The notes under the pieces are model-generated. The model saw only the letters and a list, made by a program, of their open reading frames with translations. It searched no databases and had not been told where the DNA came from. Position numbers and translations under genes: made by a program. Below, piece by piece: positions 14,242-24,700 of a stretch of 49,633 nt of DNA. Positions within the stretch are counted from its first letter, which is position 1. Every line of letters starts with the position of its first letter. Source of the DNA: Mogibacterium sp. (GTDB lineage Bacteria; Bacillota; Clostridia; Peptostreptococcales; Anaerovoracaceae); assembly GCA_017431685.1 (NCBI GenBank), contig JAFRKO010000035.1:1-49633 (forward strand). The letters run 5' to 3'.

Positions 14242-16716
14242 ATGATAAAAACACTTACAAACGTCCTGAAGCAGGACAAGGAGAAGTTCGCTGTGCCAAA
14301 GAAGGTGCAGGACATCATACCCGTCAGGTCCATATGGCCTGACGGTATTTTTATGACCGGAAAGAACAAGTTCAGCAAGATGTACCGCTTCACGGATATA
14401 AACTACGCGGTCGCTTCCCGTGAGGACAAGGCGGGTATGTTTCTTCAGTATTCCGAGCTTCTGAACTCACTCGATTCCGGCTGCACTGCCAAGATCACGA
14501 TCAACAACCGCAGGCTCAACATGCTGGATTTTGAGGATCGGATACTGCTCAAAATGATGAGCGATCCGCTCGATGCCTATCGCAAAGAGTACAATGACAT
14601 GCTGACTGATAAGGCTACCGGCAGCAATGCGATCATCCAGGATAAGTATATTACCATCTCTGTTAACCGAAAGAGTATCGAGGATGCCAGGCTGTACTTT
14701 GCCAGGATAGGCGCTGATCTGACAGCGCATTTCTCAAGACTTGGATCCAAGTGTATTGAGCTGAACTGCAATGACAGACTACGTATCATTCACGACTTCA
14801 TGAGGACAGGCGAAGAAACATCGTATCACTTCGACCTGAAGGATCACATGAGAAAGGGCCATGACTTCCGCGACTATATCTGCCCGGATGTCTATGAGAA
14901 CAACGCCGACTATTTCAAAGTTGGAGACCGCTTTGGCCGTGTGCTGCTACTGAGGGACTATGCATCGTATATATCCGATGACATGGTAGCAGAGATCACG
15001 GATCTTTCCCGCAACATGATGCTGTCGATCGATATTGTTCCGATACCGACTGATGAAGCTGTAAAGGAAGTGGAGCAGAGACTGCTCGGAGTCGAGACGA
15101 ATATCACAAACTGGCAGCGTAAACAGAATATGAACAACAACTTCTCTGCTGTCGTCCCATACGACATGGAGCAACAGAGGAAGGAGACGAAGGAGTTCCT
15201 TGACGATCTGACTACCAGAGACCAGAGGATGATGTTCGCGGTGCTGACTCTGGTTCATACGGCAGATACAAAAAAGCAGCTCGATAACGATACTGAGGAA
15301 ATACTCACTATCGTCAGAAAAAGACTCTGCCAGATGGCTGTCCTGAAGTATCAGCAACTGGACGGGCTCAAGACTGCACTGCCATTCGGTGTACGAAGGA
15401 TAGATGCTTTCAGGACACTTACCACTGAGTCGCTCGCGGTATTTATGCCTTTCAGAGTGCAGGAGGTCTATGACAGTCACGGCATCTACTATGGCAACAA
15501 CGTCATTTCCAAGAACATGATAATCGCTGACCGCAGACGGCTGATGAATGGAAATTCGTTCATTCTTGGCGTGCCGGGCGGCGGAAAGTCGTTTACAGCG
15601 AAGAATGAGATAGTGAGTCTGATGCTCTCAAGCGATGCGGACATCATCATTATCGATCCTGAAAGCGAGTACGGCCCGCTTGTGAGAGCGCTCGGCGGCA
15701 GCGTGATCAACATATCCGCCAATTCGCCGAATCACATCAACGCGATGGATATGTCGAGAGACTACGGAGAGACAGACCCAATCATCGAGAAGTCGCAGTT
15801 CCTGCAGTCGCTCTGCGAGCAGATAGTAGCAGGGCACAAGTTCCAGAAAGGCCAGCAGTCCATCATTGACCGCTGCACGGAGAACGTGTACCGCTACTAC
15901 AAGCAGGGCAACTATATGGGCACACCGCCTACACTGCAGGATTTCAGGGAAGAGCTGCTGAAGCAGCCAGAGCCTGAGGCACACTCGCTTGCGCTTGAGC
16001 TTGAGCTCTTCACAAGAGGTTCTCTCAACACCTTCGCGAAGCAGACCAACGTGGATACGAGCAATCGCCTGATCTGCTATGACATCCTTGAGCTTGGTGA
16101 GCAGCTGAGAGCTATAGGCATGCTGGTAATACTCGATTCGATCTTAAACCGCATCACTCAGAACAGGCAGGCCGGAAAGCGCACATATATTTTCATAGAT
16201 GAGATATATCTGCTGTTCATGCACGAGTACTCTGCGCAATTCCTCTACAAGCTGTGGAAGCGTGTCCGTAAGTACGGAGCTTTCTGTACCGGCATCACAC
16301 AGAACGTTGCCGATCTGCTGCAGTCTTACACAGCGAGAACGATGCTTTCAAACTCTGAATTCATTGTGATGCTGAACCAGGCCGCGACGGACCGTATAGA
16401 GCTGGCGAAGCTTCTGAACATCTCAAATGAGCAGCTCTCATATATTACCAATGTGGATGCAGGCCACGGACTCCTGAAGGTAGGCTCAAATTTGGTGCCT
16501 TTCGAGAATAAGTTTCCGAAGGACACAAAGCTCTACGCATTGATGACGAGCAAATTCGGTGAGGGGTATTTTGCAGGCAATGCCGGTATGCTGGGAAGCC
16601 AGCCAGGCGAGCTGAGTGGAAATCATGACGAGCAAGAGATACTCAGGAAGATCCGCGAGGTATCGATGAACAATGCAGAATTCGACACTATGGTGAAGCA
16701 GTATATGAGTCAATAG
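14242..16716 (+). CDS. virB4: VirB4-family conjugation ATPase
   Basis: An 824-residue ATPase that powers assembly and substrate passage in type IV secretion. The N-terminal half (1-420) is the family-specific membrane- or channel-associated domain. The C-terminal ATPase domain has Walker A GVPGGGKS at residues 443-450 and Walker B TYIFIDEIYLLF near 648-658. A conserved CTGITQNVADLLQS block near 685 acts as a sensor-like motif. Length and motifs are complete. GGAAGGAG precedes the ATG. The next gene begins 14 nt after the stop. Confidence 0.93.
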   Translation: MIKTLTNVLKQDKEKFAVPKKVQDIIPVRSIWPDGIFMTGKNKFSKMYRFTDINYAVASREDKAGMFLQYSELLNSLDSGCTAKITINNRRLNMLDFEDRILLKMMSDPLDAYRKEYNDMLTDKATGSNAIIQDKYITISVNRKSIEDARLYFARIGADLTAHFSRLGSKCIELNCNDRLRIIHDFMRTGEETSYHFDLKDHMRKGHDFRDYICPDVYENNADYFKVGDRFGRVLLLRDYASYISDDMVAEITDLSRNMMLSIDIVPIPTDEAVKEVEQRLLGVETNITNWQRKQNMNNNFSAVVPYDMEQQRKETKEFLDDLTTRDQRMMFAVLTLVHTADTKKQLDNDTEEILTIVRKRLCQMAVLKYQQLDGLKTALPFGVRRIDAFRTLTTESLAVFMPFRVQEVYDSHGIYYGNNVISKNMIIADRRRLMNGNSFILGVPGGGKSFTAKNEIVSLMLSSDADIIIIDPESEYGPLVRALGGSVINISANSPNHINAMDMSRDYGETDPIIEKSQFLQSLCEQIVAGHKFQKGQQSIIDRCTENVYRYYKQGNYMGTPPTLQDFREELLKQPEPEAHSLALELELFTRGSLNTFAKQTNVDTSNRLICYDILELGEQLRAIGMLVILDSILNRITQNRQAGKRTYIFIDEIYLLFMHEYSAQFLYKLWKRVRKYGAFCTGITQNVADLLQSYTARTMLSNSEFIVMLNQAATDRIELAKLLNISNEQLSYITNVDAGHGLLKVGSNLVPFENKFPKDTKLYALMTSKFGEGYFAGNAGMLGSQPGELSGNHDEQEILRKIREVSMNNAEFDTMVKQYMSQ

Positions 16717-16730
16717 AAGGAGGGATGCAG

Positions 16731-18494
16731 GTGGCAGACATAAAAACAAGAGACGTTACCAGGGGGACCATAAAGACTCTGGACAGGGCTGCGAGTTCTA
16801 TGCATCACCTGAAGGAAGAGACTATCAGGAGCAAGACGCTTGAAGTCGGAAGCAGAGCGGATAACGAATCTTCGGGATCATATGCGCAGGATTCAGCAGA
16901 ACACTATGCCGGGGACGGAACTGCATTTGCCATGCATGCCGGCACCGACATGATAATAAAGTCAAGAGAGCATATCGGCGGCAGTATCTCGGAGAACACC
17001 GATTCTGCTCTCCATAGCGGAGTTGAATCGCCAGAAATCGCCCATGGTCTGCCTGATACCAGCGAGCAGGTGCAGCATGCATTCAAAGAACAGGGCGTGA
17101 AGAATATACTCGGTCGAAGAGAAAAAGCAAGAATGGCCGATGAGGAAGTGCTTCGGAATACTGAGCACGACAGGCTTACCGGACAGATCAGAAGAACCTC
17201 TATTGAAAGGCGTGAAAAACAATCCCTTCACAGGACCGGCAGGATCGCCAAAAACCGCCAGAATGTGCACCAAAGCGCTGACCCGATCCAGCGAAGACGC
17301 AAGGAATATGCTATAAAGCGTATGACCGACAGGAAAGCATCTGTCGGTATCCTCGGAAGAATAATAGGAAGAGGCACTGCCGGAGCCGGACAGAACGTCA
17401 GGAAATCCGGACGTGCGCTCAGAGGGATCATTGAGGGTTCGAAAGTACTCTTCGGGAGCATATCTATCGGCGCTGCTGTGGCTATAGGGATAATAGTTGT
17501 GATGGTGTTCTTTGGTGCTGCAATGAACATGACTGAGGACGGCAACTATATAGCCGGAACCGGCGACACTGCCATAGTAGAGGTAGCAAGAGCACAGCTT
17601 GGCAATGTGGGCGGCGATAAGTTCTGGAAGTGGTATGGCTTCAAGAGCCATGTCCATTGGTGCGCATGCTTTGTCAGCTGGTGCGCTGATCAGTGCGGAT
17701 ATATAGATGCAGGAATATATCCGAAGTTCGCAGGAGTTGATACCGGAGCAAGCTGGTTCAAGTCACATCACCGATGGTCGGGGGGAGGGTATGCTCCTAA
17801 TCCGGGTGATACTATCTTCTTCGACTTTGAACGAGACGGAGTCTTTGATCATGTCGGTCTGGTAGAGACCTGCGATGGCAAGACGATCACCACTATAGAA
17901 GGCAACTACAGCAATGCGTGCAAGAGAGCTTCATACAGAGTCGGTGATCCGCGTATAGCAGGATACGGTCTTATGATAAGACCTGCAGGTAACAAAGCCA
18001 GGCTCATAGCGCTCAAGGCAACGCAGCTGGCTTATCCTGATGCTCCGAGGGAAGCGAAATACCATGGCGGCAAACCGACTGCTGCATATGCAGAAGCTCT
18101 AAAGCGTGCATATCCTAATCGCTCAGATTGGGGTAAGCCGTCAAAGGACGGAGCGAGCTGCGATGTGTTTGTGGGAACATGTATCGTTGACAGCGGCGTG
18201 GACAAAGGCTTTCCAAGAGGCTACAGAGATCAGGCTATAAGACTGGCCAAAAGGACAGATCTGTATGAATGCGTAGTAAGTACAACATCGCGAAACGTCA
18301 AGGAGAGTGAGCTTAAGGATGGTGATATATGCACCTGGGAGAAGGCTTCCGGTACTGTCCATATATGGATCTATGCCGGCGGCAAGGCAAGACAAGCTGC
18401 GCATGACAAATGGTATCCGAGAACGACATCGCCTGCGAGCAACCTGAAGATCAAAGGCAAGAAGGTTATCAGAGTTTATAGGGTAAAAGAATGA
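16731..18494 (+). CDS. Membrane-anchored CHAP-type cell-wall hydrolase (VirB1-like function)
   Basis: A 587-residue protein starting at GTG 16731. AAGGAGGG lies 7-8 nt upstream of this codon, whereas the ATG at 16725 directly abuts it. Order: a long charged cytoplasmic region rich in Arg/Lys/Glu (1-235), one membrane helix near 240-262, then an outer CHAP amidase/peptidase domain with WCACFVSWCADQCG (catalytic Cys about 310) and DHVGLVETCDG and TIEGNYSN (His and polar partner). A second NlpC/CHAP-like domain follows (SCDVFVGTCIVDSG ... GTVHIWIYAGG). It probably opens peptidoglycan for the mating channel. It is the last transfer gene. Confidence 0.85.
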   Translation: MADIKTRDVTRGTIKTLDRAASSMHHLKEETIRSKTLEVGSRADNESSGSYAQDSAEHYAGDGTAFAMHAGTDMIIKSREHIGGSISENTDSALHSGVESPEIAHGLPDTSEQVQHAFKEQGVKNILGRREKARMADEEVLRNTEHDRLTGQIRRTSIERREKQSLHRTGRIAKNRQNVHQSADPIQRRRKEYAIKRMTDRKASVGILGRIIGRGTAGAGQNVRKSGRALRGIIEGSKVLFGSISIGAAVAIGIIVVMVFFGAAMNMTEDGNYIAGTGDTAIVEVARAQLGNVGGDKFWKWYGFKSHVHWCACFVSWCADQCGYIDAGIYPKFAGVDTGASWFKSHHRWSGGGYAPNPGDTIFFDFERDGVFDHVGLVETCDGKTITTIEGNYSNACKRASYRVGDPRIAGYGLMIRPAGNKARLIALKATQLAYPDAPREAKYHGGKPTAAYAEALKRAYPNRSDWGKPSKDGASCDVFVGTCIVDSGVDKGFPRGYRDQAIRLAKRTDLYECVVSTTSRNVKESELKDGDICTWEKASGTVHIWIYAGGKARQAAHDKWYPRTTSPASNLKIKGKKVIRVYRVKE

Positions 18495-18503
18495 TGCAGA
18501 AAA

Positions 18504-18572
18504 GCGAGCGGATAGGATGTGGTTGGCGCTCTCGATAGCGCATTATGGTTGACCATCCGTATCCTGGCTCGC
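18504..18572 (+). terminator. Large branched hairpin ending the transfer operon
   Basis: GCGAGC pairs with GCTCGC over nested stems GGATAGGATG/CATCCGTATCC and an inner hairpin GCGCT/AGCGC. It begins 9 nt after the last transfer gene and is followed by only a short CTTTA tract, so it may be a terminator or an mRNA-stabilising end. Confidence 0.5.
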
Positions 18573-18727
18573 CTTTACATAAGATAGCACATTAAGGATG
18601 TATTTTCATCTCCTCTGTTGGTTCCGTGAATTATTCTTCACATGCTGCCCAAAATACAAGAATGTACATGTGCTACTATTCGAAATTATTTACCAGGTAC
18701 TTTTTAAGACTCAAAGGGGGTGTGTAT

Positions 18728-19489
18728 ATGTCAGTCAAAGAGAGGCGCAAAGCATTAAAACCACTGCCATCAGAAAATGTGATCATGAAAAGACAGTCTG
18801 ACGGACTAGATAGCATCCTAAGGGAAGAAGAGATAATACCATCGATACGCAGCAGGCTGAGACACAACATACTTACCATGCCTGCAGAGATACAGGAAGC
18901 GAGCGGCATCCTTATATACGGACGCAGGATCCGAAGTCTGGTATTCACAACAGACCTCGCGATCATCAAGAACTGCGACGCGGATGCTGTGCTCGCGGTA
19001 TATCCGTTTACCCCGCAGCAATCAATAAGCGATGCAATTATAAGAGCTGCAGCAGTCCCCGTCTTCACCGGAGTGGGAGGCGGCATCACCAAGGGTGTCC
19101 GTACGGTCAGCCTTGCCAAGGACGCAGAGAGTCAGGGAGCATTTGGCGTGGTTTTAAATGCTCCGACATCGAACCGCACGTTGCGTGCAGTATCGGTCGC
19201 TGTTGACATTCCTGTCGTGATCACAGTGACCGGTGACAAGACCGATGTGAAAGACAGACTTCGCCACGGTGCATCGATCATCAATGTTGCAGCAGGTGCA
19301 AGGACTCCTGAAATAGTCAGGGTGATAGATAAGCAATTTCCGGATGTACCGATCATCGCATCAGGCGGCGGCGAACCTGAACTGATCCGAGAAACGATAC
19401 GGGCAGGAGCCAATGCTATAACATATACTCCTCCATCGACCAAAGAACTCTTTGCAGAGACGATGGAAAAATACAGAGATATATATTGA
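18728..19489 (+). CDS. Conserved TIM-barrel protein often annotated as hydrolase
   Basis: A 253-residue protein. It starts MSVKERRKALKPLPSENVIMK and contains glycine-rich phosphate-binding style loops typical of (beta/alpha)8 barrels: VFTGVGGGITKG near residue 120, VPIIASGGGEPELIRETI near 212 and GANAITYTPPS near 232. I recall similar Clostridial proteins annotated only as hydrolase, so the substrate is unknown. The start is chosen at ATG 18728 after AAGGGGGTG; the open frame extends upstream without a binding site. It stands alone between two hairpins and may be a chromosomal-type cargo gene. Confidence 0.65.
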   Translation: MSVKERRKALKPLPSENVIMKRQSDGLDSILREEEIIPSIRSRLRHNILTMPAEIQEASGILIYGRRIRSLVFTTDLAIIKNCDADAVLAVYPFTPQQSISDAIIRAAAVPVFTGVGGGITKGVRTVSLAKDAESQGAFGVVLNAPTSNRTLRAVSVAVDIPVVITVTGDKTDVKDRLRHGASIINVAAGARTPEIVRVIDKQFPDVPIIASGGGEPELIRETIRAGANAITYTPPSTKELFAETMEKYRDIY

Positions 19490-19509
19490 ACCAGTTTATA
19501 TCGACCTGC

Positions 19510-19531
19510 CGGCACCGCAAGGTGCCGTTTA
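19510..19531 (+). terminator. Intrinsic terminator after the TIM-barrel gene
   Basis: CGGCACC-GCAA-GGTGCCG followed by TTTAT, 20 nt after the stop codon. A perfect 7-bp GC-rich stem with a GNRA-like loop. Confidence 0.8.
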
Positions 19532-19715
19532 TCTTGCGAGTAATTACAAGCATGCTGAATTTAGTCTTACACAACTCGAATTCAAAAAATTAATTTAACG
19601 ATTTAAAAATATACAACAGGGTTCGGGTTTGCCCACAAAATGAGCATATTTGCTACACATGAAAGAAATTATTGTCCCGATAATTAGCCGTTTATTCTCG
19701 AATGCTTATTTCAAC

Positions 19716-19744
19716 TTTATGTTGTGTATAATCTCTTGTATAAT
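19716..19744 (+). promoter_or_regulatory. Promoter of the restriction island; near-leaderless start
   Basis: Two TATAAT boxes (19727-19732 and 19739-19744) lie just before the methylase ATG at 19753. TTTATG at 19716-19721 is 17 nt from the second. Transcription from the second box would begin within a few bases of the start codon. No Shine-Dalgarno sequence is present, unlike nearly every other gene here. Confidence 0.5.
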
Positions 19745-19752
19745 GATTCTGT

Positions 19753-21732
19753 ATGATTATCAATATTCAAGATGACATTTTAATACTGCATAATCACGGA
19801 TTGCTGAAAAGGCTTCTTGAGGATAAGACCACTAAGAAGAACATCATGTGGGCGACAGATGCTTATAGCGCTTTTGGTGAGCGCTATTTTCGTAATGAAG
19901 AGATAAAACCAGAATTCATTACAGGCGCTAATTCGGACATCATAAAGACTCGTGCCAGAAAAGCAATGGAACAGCAATTCGAACGCACACGTCAACGAGC
20001 TGAAGTCTTCACTCCGCTGTGGGTCTGCAGGATGATGAATGATGATGCAGAACGATTCTGGTTCCAGAATGTTATCCCAGAAAGTGATGGGAAATCCGAT
20101 GAGGATCTCTTGGAAGTTGTTCTCAATGATGCCAAGCTGTTCAAGAGATATATCGATTCGAAAAGACTTGAAATTACCTGTGGAGAAGCTCCATATCTGG
20201 CCAGCAGGTATGATGTCGCTACCGGCGAGATGATCCCTGTTTCAAAGAGAATCGGTATCTTGGACAGGAAGCTTCAAGCTATCGGGAAATATGCCCAAAC
20301 AGAAGACGAGTGGATCAAATGGGTCATGAGGGCATATCAGTCGACATTCGGGTATGAGTTCCAGGGAGACAATGTTCTGATAGCCAGAGTCAATATGCTG
20401 ATGACCTTTGATGAATACATGGAGGATCGATGGGATAGACGGCCATCGGATAAAGAGTTCGAAAAGCTTGCAAATGTTATCTCCTGGAATATATGGCAGA
20501 TGGATGGGCTAACAGGAACTATTCCATACAGCAAAGCAGAGGAACATCTTAAGCAACTGGATATATTCGGGCTTCTTCAGGATGAAGATAGTGAAGCGTT
20601 GCAAGAACTACCTGAAGCATTAGACAAGCAGCCATATTGCAGAATATATGACTGGCGTAACAAGAAAAAAAGTATAGAGTTTCAAGAACTGAAGAAAGGG
20701 ATGCATATGAAATTTGACTTTATTATTGGCAATCCACCGTATCAGGAAGAAACAGAATCAGAAAGCACCCGAAAACTTCCAATTTATAACAGTTTCATGG
20801 AAGAATCGTACGAGATTGCTAGTGTTGTGGAACTTATTACGCCGGCACGATTTCTGTTCAATGCAGGACAAACCCCGAAAGCATGGAATCAAAAAATGCT
20901 AGAAGATCCACATCTTAAAGTTCTATATTTCGAACAGAATGCATCAAAAATTTTTCCTAATACAGATATTAAAGGCGGAGTGGTTATAACACTTAGGGAC
21001 TATAACAAGAACTATGGACCGATTCGAGCTTTTGTTCCATATGCTGAACTAAGGTCAGTATTAGATAAGGCTGGAGCGAAAGATATCAAAGACAGTTTGA
21101 CTGATATAGCTGACAGTTCAAATGTATACGATTTAAAGAATATATATGCTGACCATCCAGATTATAGAAAATACATTGGAGATGGAGGCAGACATAGCCA
21201 ATTAAAGACAAACGTTTTAAACATTAACCCAATTTTTACAGACCTACCGACTGAGGATGACGACTATTTGGTTTTAGGGTTAGTTAACGGTAAGAGGGGA
21301 AAAAAGTATTGCCATAGGAGATATATAAAATCTAAGCACAAAAGCCTTTATAAATACAAGGTTCTTGTGCCTAAAGCTGCTGGATCAGGAAAGTTTGGGG
21401 ATGTATTTCCAGAAATGATAGTTGTGAAGCCTGAGGTTGCGTTTACCCAGACATATATTTCTGTAGGAGCATTTGAAAACGAAGTTGAAGCTAATAACCT
21501 TTCTAAGTATATAAAAACAAAATTCTGCCGTGCATTGCTATATGTTCTTAAAGTAACTCAGGACAATTTGCCTGCAGCTTGGCGCTACGTACCTAAGCAG
21601 GATTTTTCAGATAATTCAGATATTGACTGGTCACAATCAATATCTGATGTCGATCGCCAGTTATATGCAAAATATGATCTTGATCAGAATGAAATTGACT
21701 TTATTGAGTCGCATGTGAAGGAGATGAAATAG
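19753..21732 (+). CDS. Eco57I-like N6-adenine DNA methyltransferase (restriction-modification)
   Basis: A 659-residue methylase that would modify adenine in host DNA. Visible motifs: AEVFTPLWVCRMMND (motif X-like region), the SAM-binding region variant LEITCGEAPYLASRYD, and the catalytic NPPY box in KFDFIIGNPPYQ at residues 327-330, followed by IELITPARFLFNAG-type motifs of the Eco57I group. A C-terminal specificity-like region follows. It starts an operon with the helicase gene 2 nt downstream. Base composition becomes more AT-rich across this island than in the transfer genes, consistent with separate acquisition. Confidence 0.82.
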   Translation: MIINIQDDILILHNHGLLKRLLEDKTTKKNIMWATDAYSAFGERYFRNEEIKPEFITGANSDIIKTRARKAMEQQFERTRQRAEVFTPLWVCRMMNDDAERFWFQNVIPESDGKSDEDLLEVVLNDAKLFKRYIDSKRLEITCGEAPYLASRYDVATGEMIPVSKRIGILDRKLQAIGKYAQTEDEWIKWVMRAYQSTFGYEFQGDNVLIARVNMLMTFDEYMEDRWDRRPSDKEFEKLANVISWNIWQMDGLTGTIPYSKAEEHLKQLDIFGLLQDEDSEALQELPEALDKQPYCRIYDWRNKKKSIEFQELKKGMHMKFDFIIGNPPYQEETESESTRKLPIYNSFMEESYEIASVVELITPARFLFNAGQTPKAWNQKMLEDPHLKVLYFEQNASKIFPNTDIKGGVVITLRDYNKNYGPIRAFVPYAELRSVLDKAGAKDIKDSLTDIADSSNVYDLKNIYADHPDYRKYIGDGGRHSQLKTNVLNINPIFTDLPTEDDDYLVLGLVNGKRGKKYCHRRYIKSKHKSLYKYKVLVPKAAGSGKFGDVFPEMIVVKPEVAFTQTYISVGAFENEVEANNLSKYIKTKFCRALLYVLKVTQDNLPAAWRYVPKQDFSDNSDIDWSQSISDVDRQLYAKYDLDQNEIDFIESHVKEMK

Positions 21733-21734
21733 AA

Positions 21735-24700
21735 ATGAAGGCACCTAATATTCAATCCTTTCATCAGGTCGTTCCGATGATCTACGCATATACGACTCCT
21801 GGGGTCTCATATAATGATGGTTGGATCAAGATCGGATATACAGAAAAACAAAGTGTAGAGGAGCGAGTCAAACAGCAGACGCATACTGCCGGAATACAGG
21901 CAAACATTGAATGGCAGGATAATGCCATGTATAAAGATGGCTCCGGCAAATACTTCACTGACCATGATTTTCACAACTATCTTGAGGTAGAGCGCAGCAT
22001 CGAAAGACGGCCTAAAACCGAGTGGTTCCATACAGATGGCGTCGGTTCGCTTAAGATGTTCGGAGATTTCACTTTCAGAAGATCTTCGTTCACTGAGGCA
22101 GATAAGCTTACATATGAATTGAGAGATGAGCAGCAGAGGGCTGTTCAGATGACGAAAGAGTACTTTGAAGGAGGAGGCAAGGAGTTTCTGTGGAACGCAA
22201 AACCTCGCTTCGGCAAAACTCTTTCTTCATATGACCTTGTTTCGTCTATGTGTCTTAAAAAGGTACTTATCGTCACAAACAGGCCAAGCATAGCAAATTC
22301 ATGGGCTGAAGACTTTCGCAAGTTCTTTGGATGGAGAGAAGAATTGCTCTTTGTGTCTGAAACTGATGCACTAAAGGGGCAGCCAGGCGTTATTTCAAGA
22401 CAAGAATATTTGGACAGACTTACACCGATTATGGGCGAAGAGCCAAAAGGCATGGTTGCTTTCGTATCACTCCAGGATTTAAAGGGATCCGTATACTTCG
22501 GCGGTGAATATGATAAGTTACAGTGGATACACGATAACTCCTTTGACATGCTGATTATCGACGAGGCGCAGGAAGGCGTAGATACTATACGTACCGATGC
22601 AGCATTCAGACATATCAAGAGAGACTATACATTATATCTTTCCGGCACACCATTCAAGGCACTTGCAAGCAATCAGTTCGGCGATAACCAGATATTCAAC
22701 TGGACCTACGCAGATGAACAGGAAGCAAAGGTCACATGGGAGCGTGAGGACTACAATCCTTATGAGGCTTTGCCTCGGATGGAGATGTATACGTATCAGC
22801 TCTCAAATATGATATTCGAAAAAATCAGCAGAGGTCTTGATGGCATCGATGATGAAGCACCTGTTGACTATGCATTCGACCTTAATGAATTCTTTGCAAC
22901 AAATGATTCCGGTAAGTTTATTCATGAGGAGGATATCAGGAAGTTCCTTCATGCACTTACAACACAGGAGAAATATCCGTTCTCAACTTCAGAACTAAGA
23001 GAAGAGCTGTCACATACACTATGGATCCTGAACCGGGTAAATTCGGTCAAGGCGCTCAGTAAGCTTCTGAAGGATGAAGAATTTGCAGATATTTTTGGAG
23101 ATTACGAGATCGTAATTGCTGCAGGTGATGGCAGCGTTGATGAAGAGAGAGTCAGGGCAAAAGCGTATAACAGAGTTAAGGAGGCAATAGCCAACAACGA
23201 GAAGACTATTACTCTAAGTGTTGGGCAGCTCACGGTAGGCGTGACGATCCCTGAGTGGAGCGGTGTACTGATGCTGTGTAATCTTCAGAGTCCGTCATCG
23301 TATATGCAGGCGGCGTTCAGAGCACAGAATCCATGCATATTTACAAAGAATGGTCAAAGGATGCGCAAGCAGGTATCTTATGTCTTCGATTTCGATCCTG
23401 CAAGAACGCTTATAGTCTTTGATGAGTTCGCCAATAATCTGTCCAGATCGACCGCTGCCGGAAGAGGCACCGCAGCTGACAGAAGCAATAACATCAAGAG
23501 GCTTCTGAACTTCTTCCCGGTACTGGGCGAAGATGATGAAGGAGAAATGGTAGAACTCGATGCTGCTCAAGTGCTTTCGATACCGAGAAAAATCAAGAGC
23601 CAAGAAGTCGTACGAAAGGGCTTCATGAGCAACTTCTTGTTCCAGAATATCAGCAACATATTCGGAGCACCTAAGATAATTCAGGATATCGTAGGCAAGC
23701 TTACTCCGGCACAAGAGGAAAAGAGCACAAAGAAGGACTTCGAGATGAAAGAGCTTCCAGTAGATGAAGATGGTGAAGTAGATATCCCGGAGGAAATCAT
23801 CATAGGAAAAACACAGGATCTGTTTGGCGATAAGATATATGAATATCTGGAATCCGATATTCATGATCAGATGGACTCAGCGTTTAGCGTAAGAGAAGGG
23901 ACTGAATTCTCAGCTGAATCTGTGACAAAGGCCATGGATGATCTTACAGATGCCCTTAAGGAGCGTATTAAAGAAGCTGCATTGAAGCCTGCGGCGGAAG
24001 AATACGATATCAAGAAAGGAGCACAGAACAGAATTGAAAAGGAAATCAACACAGATATCGATGTAAGCTTCGACAGACTTAAACGCGACTTCCAGCGTCA
24101 AACCAAGGTGGCGGAAGCTGAAAGGGACAGAAAGAAGAGTGAAGCTGTTACCAGAGAGGATCTGTGGGAAGCAGACCGTGAATACAAAGACAGGTTTCGT
24201 GAAGCTCTGGAAGCCTTCCATGCTGCTGCGGAATCAGCAGTAAAGGAAACAATAGAGGAAAAACCAAAAGAAATTGTTGAAAAAGTTGAAAAACAGAAGA
24301 CAGAAGAGGAAAAGCGCGGCATAGAGGATGATGTTAGAGCGCATCTTCGTGGCTTTGCACGCACCATACCAAGCTTTATTATGGCATATGGTGATGACGG
24401 CTTGACTCTGGCAAACTTTGATGACTATACGGAAGACGATGTTTTCGAAGAGGTCACAGGCATATCCGAAGCGGACTTTAGATTCCTCAGAGATGGTGGT
24501 GATTATGTCGATCCTGACACAGGAGATACAGAACATTTTTACGGGCATCTGTTTGACGAAGTGGTGTTCAATGACTCAATAAAGGAGTTCCTCGCAAAGA
24601 AGGCAGCTTTAGCTAATTATTTCGACGAGGATCAGAAAGAAGACATTTTTGACTATATTCCACCGCAGAAGACTAACCAGATCTTTACACCAAGATGGGT

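Noticed and set aside
14947-15480. 177-codon minus-strand frame inside virB4
   Set aside because: Antisense shadow of a gene with complete ATPase motifs.
16962-17657. 231-codon minus-strand frame inside the CHAP hydrolase gene
   Set aside because: Antisense shadow; no start site features, and the plus-strand gene has catalytic motifs.
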